Positions 59,017-64,000 of a DNA stretch of 64,000 bases are shown here, piece after piece (the stretch's first letter is position 1; each line of letters begins with the position of its first letter). A program made the position numbers and the translations under genes. The notes under the pieces were generated by a model. That model made no database searches, was not told where the DNA came from, and worked only from the letters and a program-made list of their open reading frames with translations. Source of the DNA: SZUA-584 sp040768905 (GTDB lineage: Bacteria; Bacillota; Clostridia; Christensenellales; SZUA-584). The stretch lies in the NCBI GenBank assembly GCA_040768905.1, contig JAXGMA010000001.1, positions 1,302,001 to 1,366,000 of the forward strand. Reading direction: 5' to 3'.

Positions 59017-60464
59017 ATCAAAAAGCGCTTATTTTTGAAATGAGCCGTCCCGGCAGCACAGCCTATGCGCTTCCGAAGCTGGATGTGCCTGAAAAGGATA
59101 TGAAAAAGCTGATACCTGAGAATCTGCTCCGAGCAACGCCCGCGCCTCTGCCCGAGGTCAGCGAGCCTGAAGCGGTACGGCATTTTACGCAGCTCTCAAT
59201 GCGCAACCACGGCGTGGACGCAGGGTTTTATCCGCTTGGTTCGTGCACTATGAAATACAACCCCAAGATCAACGAAGACATGGCGCGGCTTGATGGATTT
59301 GCGGGCATGCATCCGCTTGCACCGCCCAAAACCGCACAAGGCTGTTTAAAACTGCTCCATGAAACGGACAAAATGCTGAGTGAGTTAACCGGCATGGCGC
59401 GGGTATCTCTGCAGCCGGCGGCCGGCGCGCACGGCGAGCTGTGCGGGCTGATGATCATCCGCGCCTATCATGAGCACAACGGTGATATGCAAAGAAGGAC
59501 GATCGTTGTGCCCGATTCGGCACACGGCACCAATCCGGCTTCGGCGGCAGCGGCGGGCTTTAAGGTCGTCGAAGTCAAATCCGATTCTCGCGGGATGGTC
59601 GATCTGGAAGCGCTGTCTGATTTGATGGGCAACGAGACCGCAGGGCTGATGCTGACCAATCCAAACACACTGGGGCTTTTTGAAGAAAATATCTCAGCTG
59701 TCGCGGATATCGTGCACAAGGCCGGCGGCCTGCTCTACTACGACGGCGCGAATGCCAATGCCATACTGGGGATATCCCGGCCGGGCGACATGGGTTTTGA
59801 TGTCGTGCATTTGAACCTGCACAAAACGTTTGGTACACCGCACGGCGGCGGCGGCCCGGGAGCTGGGCCTGTCGGAGTCAGTGCCAAGCTGGTGCCTTTT
59901 TTGCCAAAACCCGTGATAGAAAAAACCAAAGACGGCTATATACTCGATGAGGAAAGGCCGCTTTCTATCGGGCGCGTCAGATCCTTTTACGGCAACTTTA
60001 CCGTTGTCGTCAAGGCATATACATATATTCTTTCGATGGGCGCAGACGGACTGAAAAAGGTGTCTGAAACAGCCGTTCTCAACGCAAACTACATCAAGGA
60101 AAAACTTAAAACGGATTTTGCGCTGCCTTACGATACACCTTGTATGCATGAGGTGATACTCTCGGCAATCAAACAAAATGCGCATGGTGTCTCGGCCTTG
60201 GATATCGCCAAGCGGCTCATGGATTTTGGCTTTCATCCGCCGACAGTCTATTTTCCGCTGATCGTCAAAGAAGCGATGATGATCGAGCCGACCGAAACGG
60301 AAAACAGGGAAACGCTTGATGCGTTTATCGGCGCGATGAAAAAGATAGCCAGAGAAGCCAAAGAGGAGCCGGATACCGTCAAAAATGCGCCGCATTCCAC
60401 GATCGTATCAAGGCTTGACGAAAAAACCGCCGTGACAAAAAGAATACTTAAATACACACCATAA
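59013..60464 (+). CDS. gcvPB: Glycine dehydrogenase (decarboxylating) subunit 2
   Basis: 483 aa from ATG 59013, overlapping the gcvPA stop; a longer frame start at 58941 lies inside gcvPA and is rejected. GSCTMKYNPKINE, PAAGAHGELCGLMI, VPDSAHGTNPASAAAAGF and DVVHLNLHKTFGTPHGGGG (PLP Lys in NLHKTF) are the C-terminal half of P protein. No lpdA (L protein) follows, so the reductant step must use a lipoamide dehydrogenase encoded elsewhere. Confidence 0.95.
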   Translation: MNQKALIFEMSRPGSTAYALPKLDVPEKDMKKLIPENLLRATPAPLPEVSEPEAVRHFTQLSMRNHGVDAGFYPLGSCTMKYNPKINEDMARLDGFAGMHPLAPPKTAQGCLKLLHETDKMLSELTGMARVSLQPAAGAHGELCGLMIIRAYHEHNGDMQRRTIVVPDSAHGTNPASAAAAGFKVVEVKSDSRGMVDLEALSDLMGNETAGLMLTNPNTLGLFEENISAVADIVHKAGGLLYYDGANANAILGISRPGDMGFDVVHLNLHKTFGTPHGGGGPGAGPVGVSAKLVPFLPKPVIEKTKDGYILDEERPLSIGRVRSFYGNFTVVVKAYTYILSMGADGLKKVSETAVLNANYIKEKLKTDFALPYDTPCMHEVILSAIKQNAHGVSALDIAKRLMDFGFHPPTVYFPLIVKEAMMIEPTETENRETLDAFIGAMKKIAREAKEEPDTVKNAPHSTIVSRLDEKTAVTKRILKYTP

Positions 60465-60518
60465 AGCCACAATTTTATCTGCTTTTTAAGGATTGCGTTC
60501 TTCTTAGGCGAAGATTTG

Positions 60519-60713
60519 ATGCGCTTTTGGACACACGCCCTTAAGGTGGCGCGGCTGCTTAAAAACCTGCGTCAGCTGTTTGACAACAGGGGCGAAGACA
60601 AGACCGCGTTCAACTGTCAAGACAAGGCGTGGCGCGAGCGGCTCAAACCGGGCATCATTACACAAGAAAACTATATTGCCCGGCTGAAATCGCATTATAA
60701 AAAGAAAATGTAA
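60519..60713 (+). CDS. Small basic hypothetical protein, SHOCT-like C-terminus
   Basis: 64 aa, rich in Lys and Arg, with LKPGIITQENYIARLKSHYKKKM at positions 42-64 (described as a Gly-Ile-Ile-Thr-Gln-Glu turn and helix), resembling the short SHOCT module at the end of many small proteins. The ribosome-binding site is weak. It lies 55 bases after gcvPB and before the operon terminator, so it would be co-transcribed with gcv. It may be a remnant. Confidence 0.3.
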   Translation: MRFWTHALKVARLLKNLRQLFDNRGEDKTAFNCQDKAWRERLKPGIITQENYIARLKSHYKKKM

Positions 60714-60716
60714 ATA

Positions 60717-60740
60717 GGTGATGGCTTCATCATCTTTTTT
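60717..60740 (+). terminator. Terminator of the gcv operon
   Basis: GGTGATG / CATCATC, a 7-bp stem with one wobble pair and a GCTT loop, followed by six T. Confidence 0.82.
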
Positions 60741-60774
60741 GTATGTACCCGCTCCTTGACTTATGCATTGCGCG

Positions 60775-61062
60775 TTAATCAATGACCTTGATGGATGTGA
60801 TGATAGGTTGGTCTTCTTTCTTTACCGTGCCGTTATTATCCACTACTGGCGTATCCGCGCATATCCTGTCGACGATATCTATTCCATCAGTAACATAACC
60901 GAAAGCCGCATATTGCCCGTCAAGATACGTGCTGTCTTCGTGAACAATAAAAAACTGAGAGCTTGCGCTGTCATATTCATTAGAACGCGCCATCGAGATT
61001 GCGCCCCTGGTGTGAGACAGGGGATTCTTCACGCCATTTAAAGAAAACTCACCCTTTATCGT
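60775..61062 (-). pseudogene. Cyclophilin-type peptidyl-prolyl isomerase, N-terminus missing
   Basis: The minus-strand frame reads TIKGEFSLNGVKNPLSHTR and then GAISMARSNEYDSASSQFFI, DGQYAAFGYVTDGIDIVDRI and a normal C-terminus. This is the second half of a cyclophilin, with its Arg/Gln active-site part only in fragment. Homology stops near 61062; upstream there is a stop codon and then sequence belonging to a transketolase on the other strand. The first half, including the FHR catalytic region, is absent. So this is a truncated, probably inactive gene at a rearrangement joint. Confidence 0.82.
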
Positions 61063-61064
61063 TT

Positions 61065-61775
61065 TGCTTCACCTTCGCCACATTTGTTTCGATGCGTGCT
61101 TGTGAGCAGGTAAGAACAGACGTTTGTTATAATAGCCTTCCGGTTCGTTTCCTCGGTAACAATGCAGGCTACAGCGCCGGAACGATGGGGGCAACACACT
61201 GCGCTCTTGAGGATGTTGGGATCATGACCTCAATCGGCAACATGGCAGTTGTTGAGCCTGGCGACCCGCTTCAGATTGCAAAAATTATTGAGGCCTCTCT
61301 TACATGGGAAGCGCCTATCTATATCCGTATGGGCAGAGAATCGCAGACGGCCATCTATGAAAAAGACTATAAATATGAGATCGGCAAAGCCATCACCGTC
61401 AAGGAAGGCGCAGACGGCGCATTTATTTGCAGCGGATCTATTGTACATTTTGCGCTGGATGCTGCGAAGAAGCTCAAGGACGATATCGGCGCTGATGTTC
61501 GCGTGATTGATATGCATACGATTAAGCCTCTCGACAAGGATGCTGTTATTACTGCAGCGAAGACAGGCCGGATCGTTTGTGCTCAGGATGGGAATATCAT
61601 TGGCGGTCTTGGCCACCACGTAGCCGCAGCGCTTATGGAAGCCGGTGCATCCTGCAAATACAAAATGTTCGGTTGCCCGGATCATTTCGTGCCGGTCGCT
61701 ACGACGGAGTACTTATACAGAAAAAATGAATATGATACACAGGGCTTATATGACCACATGAAGAAATTATTGTAA
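61065..61775 (+). pseudogene. Transketolase C-terminal subunit, N-terminus missing
   Basis: The plus frame begins to look like transketolase at TFATFVSMRACEQVRTDVCY and continues through GATHCALEDVGIM, AIYIRM-type strands, DMHTIKPLD and GGLGHHVAAALMEAG to a proper end. The first ~80 residues of the subunit, including the cofactor-activating Glu, are missing. No ribosome-binding site or start precedes the homology. It is a third transketolase sequence in the window, not identical to the one at 18585-19544, and most likely non-functional. Confidence 0.82.
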
Positions 61776-61888
61776 AAGGCAGGTGTTCCTCCATCCAAGC
61801 TGACCCCTTATATTTAATTCTTTACACAAACAAATAGTCGAAATAAACTACTCAATAAGGCAGGAGCATCTTTTACACGATTCATATA

Positions 61889-61932
61889 ATTGGGTTCCAA
61901 CTACAGATATGTGGTTGGAACCCAATTTTTTT
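61889..61932 (+). terminator. Strong intrinsic terminator
   Basis: ATTGGGTTCCAAC / GTTGGAACCCAAT, a perfect 13-bp stem with a 12-base loop, then six or more T. It lies about 115 bases after the transketolase remnant, in AT-rich DNA. Confidence 0.85.
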
Positions 61933-61998
61933 AATAATACACGGTAGTGTAAAGTAGTATATGCTTTTGCCATGAACCCATAAACAATACCATCTTGC

Positions 61999-62103
61999 AA
62001 GGTGCGCCAGGAAGGCGCCATCGTGAACAAGGCCGCTTATATGGCCTTTGGAATCGATCTGGAAGGCCGCAAGGACGTTTTGGGCGTGTGTTCTACAACC
62101 TAA
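61999..62103 (+). mobile_element. IS256-family transposase fragment
   Basis: The frame reads KVRQEGAIVNKAAYMAFGID and then LEGRKDVLGV before running into unrelated sequence and a stop. This is the region around the catalytic core of IS256-type transposases (N-K-A-A-Y ... G-x-D-x-L-E-G-R-K-D-V-L-G). Only ~33 codons remain, with no ends visible, so it is a dead scrap of an insertion sequence. Confidence 0.75.
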
Positions 62104-62113
62104 ACACTCAGAA

Positions 62114-62770
62114 TTACATATTAGAAACAACCTGTTCAATACAATCTGCCAACACTAAATCGACTTCTATATGTTTTGTACTGTTGCCAGGATCAGCTTC
62201 TTTTTTGTCGATTTCACGAACAGCTTCAATCATCCAATTACACGCCATTTCAGAAGATATTTTCCCCGTGTCAACAACAAGGTCAAACCAGTTTGTGTCA
62301 TAGACATCGACTCTGTGAAATGTTTTGTAAAAACTCTCTCTGGCCTTGTCTTTCGACATGACGAGCTCCTCTGCTTGAGACTGGCTGATGCTCTTAAAAT
62401 TTGCAACATTATTGACGCGTTGATTAAACGGTGCCTTTATACGAACGCTTATCACATCGCTGAATTTACAAAGACTGACGAACGCTCCTCTGCCAAGCAC
62501 AACACAATTCCCTCTTTTAGCAAATGCAAGAATTATATTGTTGAGATGGACAACAGTTCTTCGTAGATTTTCATCGAACCTGCCCCAAAGTGTCATGGGT
62601 TTTTCCAAAACGTCATCCAAGTTTATCATTCCATATTGCATCAAGACTTTTTCTATGAGTTCTTTGTCCACAACTACGTAGTCAAGTTCTTTTGCGACTT
62701 TTGCTGCAAATGGCTTACTTAAAGAAGGGGCTTCACTTCCATATTCTCGAGACATTGCAATCACAGCCAT
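62114..62770 (-). CDS. Cytidylate kinase-like family protein
   Basis: 218 aa from ATG 62770, six bases after AAGGAGGG. MSREYGSEAP, the VVVDKELIEKVL segment, CVVLGRGAFVSL and VRIKAPFNQRV follow the cytidylate-kinase-like pattern, where the nucleotide loop is normally Gly-Ser-Gly-Gly. Here it is GSEAPSLSK, so phosphate binding may be altered. The gene lies in AT-richer DNA between a transposase scrap and an integrase scrap, suggesting acquisition. The substrate is unknown; true CMP kinase (cmk) is usually a different branch. Confidence 0.75.
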   Translation of the reverse strand: MAVIAMSREYGSEAPSLSKPFAAKVAKELDYVVVDKELIEKVLMQYGMINLDDVLEKPMTLWGRFDENLRRTVVHLNNIILAFAKRGNCVVLGRGAFVSLCKFSDVISVRIKAPFNQRVNNVANFKSISQSQAEELVMSKDKARESFYKTFHRVDVYDTNWFDLVVDTGKISSEMACNWMIEAVREIDKKEADPGNSTKHIEVDLVLADCIEQVVSNM

Positions 62771-62987
62771 CTTATATCCCTCCTTAATCATTTATACGTA
62801 TATTATAACATTATTAATTAAGTAATTCAATTTAACTGTAATATTTATAAAACAACTTCCCAAACCCATTATGCCATACAGACTCCTGCATAGTCTTAAA
62901 AGTTATGGAGCCTTCAAGCTCATTATAAAGTAAACACTTGTGTCGTAAAGCGGCCACAACAGTTCTATCCTACAAATTTTCATCTCA

Positions 62988-63190
62988 TCAACTCATCATC
63001 CCCCGCATCGCCTCTTCAGCCCCCTTTAGCCGCCTGCTTCATGACATCGCTCGTCACGCCCCTGTAATATGCCAAGCGTGGTCGATATGTCCTTGTGCCT
63101 GAGGAATTCCTGCACGACCCTTGGATTGACGCCGCGCTCCAGCATCATAGTAGCAAACGTGTGCCTGAACTGATGAAACGTGCTCCAGCC
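62988..63190 (-). pseudogene. Tyrosine recombinase/integrase C-terminal remnant
   Basis: The minus strand reads STFHQFRHTFATMMLERG and NPRVVQEFLRHKDISTTL, the His-x-x-Arg catalytic box of phage-type integrases. Then the frame must shift to give AYYRGVTSDVMKQAAKG, which contains the catalytic Tyr region, and shift again to reach the natural end EEAMRGMMS at 62988. The N-terminal two thirds are absent. It is a decayed integrase, so an integrated element once ended here. Confidence 0.8.
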
Positions 63191-63200
63191 GCTTACAACG

Positions 63201-63231
63201 CACACAAAAAGAGCGCCCAACCGAGCGCCCT
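63201..63231 (-). terminator. Terminator after the isocitrate/isopropylmalate dehydrogenase gene
   Basis: Minus strand AGGGCGC / GCGCTCT, a 7-bp stem with one wobble pair, followed by five T, about 30 bases after the stop codon. Confidence 0.75.
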
Positions 63232-63261
63232 TTGTATTTCATATCATCGGTATCCTGCTGC

Positions 63262-64000
63262 TTACAGGTAGCCCACGACCATGTCGCCGATCTGCGTTGT
63301 CGAATAGCCCATCTTGCCGACCGACATGCTCTTGATGTCGTTTTTGACGGCCTTCATGATGGCATCTTCGATGGCTTTGGCCGCCTGCTCTTCCCCAAGC
63401 TGCTCAAGCATCATCTGCCCGGAGGCGATCGCCGCCAGCGGGTTGATCACATTCTGGCCGGTATACTTGGGCGCGGACCCGCCGATGGGTTCATACATGG
63501 AGACGCCCTGCGGGTTGATGTTGCCGCCCGCTGCGATGCCCATGCCGCCCTGTATCACTGCGCCTAAGTCCGTGATAATGTCGCCGAACATGTTGTCCGT
63601 CACGATCACGTCAAAAAACTCAGGGTTCTTCACCATCCACATGCATGTGGCATCCACATGCGCGTAATCGGTCTGCACGTCCGGGTATTCTTTGGCCACT
63701 TCATAGAACGTTCTTTCCCAAAGGTCAAACGCATACGTTAAAACATTGGTCTTGCCGCACAGTGTCAGTTTCTTTCTCTTGTTTCTCTTCCTTGTATACT
63801 CAAACGCGAACCGCAGGCACCTTTCCACGCCTTTGCGTGTGTTGATGGATTCCTGCAAAGCCACTTCATCGGGTGTGTTTTTCTTCAAAAATCCGCCTGA
63901 CCCGGTGTAGAGCCCTTCTGTGTTTTCACGCACCACCACAAAATCGATATCGTCCGGCCCTTTGTCTTTGAGCGGTGTTTCCACGCCTTCATACAGCTTG
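63262..64000 (-). CDS. Isocitrate/3-isopropylmalate dehydrogenase family protein (5' end outside window)
   Basis: The frame is open to the window edge; 246 residues are visible. VVVRENTEGLYTGSGGF is the substrate-loop region, LTLCGKTNVLTYAFDLW carries the catalytic Lys, and DVIVTDNMFGDIITDLGAVIQGG the metal-binding Asp residues. EPIGGSAPKYTGQNVINPLA is the NAD-site block. The family includes LeuB, NAD-isocitrate, homoisocitrate and D-malate dehydrogenases. The visible part does not decide between them, and no leuC/leuD or acn is in the window. Confidence 0.9.
   Translation of the reverse strand, partial: KLYEGVETPLKDKGPDDIDFVVVRENTEGLYTGSGGFLKKNTPDEVALQESINTRKGVERCLRFAFEYTRKRNKRKKLTLCGKTNVLTYAFDLWERTFYEVAKEYPDVQTDYAHVDATCMWMVKNPEFFDVIVTDNMFGDIITDLGAVIQGGMGIAAGGNINPQGVSMYEPIGGSAPKYTGQNVINPLAAIASGQMMLEQLGEEQAAKAIEDAIMKAVKNDIKSMSVGKMGYSTTQIGDMVVGYL

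Noticed and set aside
59694..60395. A 233-codon minus-strand ORF within gcvPB
   Set aside because: Antisense to gcvPB, no motif and no ribosome-binding site.
1..64000. tRNA or rRNA genes and CRISPR arrays
   Set aside because: No cloverleaf-like stretch, rRNA segment or regularly spaced repeat series was seen on either strand.

Overview
The window reads as the chromosome of an anaerobic, fermentative Bacillota (Clostridia-type) bacterium. The reasons are strong Gram-positive ribosome-binding sites (GGAGG), a lipoprotein-type sugar-binding protein, a split glycine decarboxylase (gcvPA/gcvPB), a glycyl-radical enzyme, two tungsten-type aldehyde:ferredoxin oxidoreductases (AORs) and a 4-hydroxybutyryl-CoA route. 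This lineage is an inference; there is no rRNA, tRNA or CRISPR array in the window.

Layout. 1-2649 (+): end of carB, then argF and a GNAT acetyltransferase. 2683-11309 (+): a complete shikimate/Tyr/Phe operon (aroF-tyrA-aroB-aroA-aroC-pheA-aroE::aroK-aroQ) behind a strong promoter, a 37-codon leader peptide packed with Tyr/Phe/Trp codons, and a terminator hairpin: an apparent attenuator for the whole aromatic pathway. 11378-14994 (-): a polyol/pentose operon (Zn-dehydrogenase, xylulokinase-like kinase, SMP-30-like protein).

15177-37222 (-): 19 closely packed genes read in one direction. They encode a ribose-type ABC importer, a glycyl-radical enzyme (GRE) of a non-PFL class and its activase (frameshifted in a homopolymer), a GntR regulator, Zn-dehydrogenase, MoaD-like protein, AOR, cupin, 4-hydroxybutyrate dehydrogenase, 4-hydroxybutyryl-CoA dehydratase, CoA-transferase, a two-subunit transketolase, crotonase, 3-hydroxyacyl-CoA dehydrogenase and thiolase. 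Together they suggest import of a polyhydroxy compound, radical dehydration to an aldehyde, oxidation to a hydroxy acid, CoA activation, and breakdown through crotonyl-CoA to acetyl-CoA. The exact substrate cannot be read from the sequence. Promoters upstream of the binding protein and of the neighbouring SDR/UPF0303/Gfo-Idh genes share GTATAC-centred palindromes, which suggests a common regulon.

37301-42758: SDRs, a UPF0303 protein, a Gfo/Idh oxidoreductase, VOC protein, thioesterase and phosphotransacetylase. 43050-45504 (-): a family 2A encapsulin shell gene overlapping a SufS-type cysteine desulfurase with an N-terminal cargo-loading extension, i.e. a sulfur-related nanocompartment. 45659-46567 (-): a REC-GGDEF protein. 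46827-55723 (-): a second sugar operon with its own AOR plus MoaD pair, sugar-isomerase-like protein, Gfo/Idh, Zn-dehydrogenase, cupin phosphoglucose isomerase-type protein, hydroxyacid dehydrogenase, KDPG-type aldolase and a GntR/UTRA regulator. 55749-60740 (+): gcvT-gcvH-gcvPA-gcvPB.

60775-63190 is a scarred region: a cyclophilin missing its N-terminus abuts a transketolase missing its N-terminus, followed by an IS256-type transposase scrap, a cytidylate-kinase-like gene in AT-richer DNA and a degenerate tyrosine integrase. The window ends inside an isocitrate/isopropylmalate dehydrogenase gene on the minus strand.
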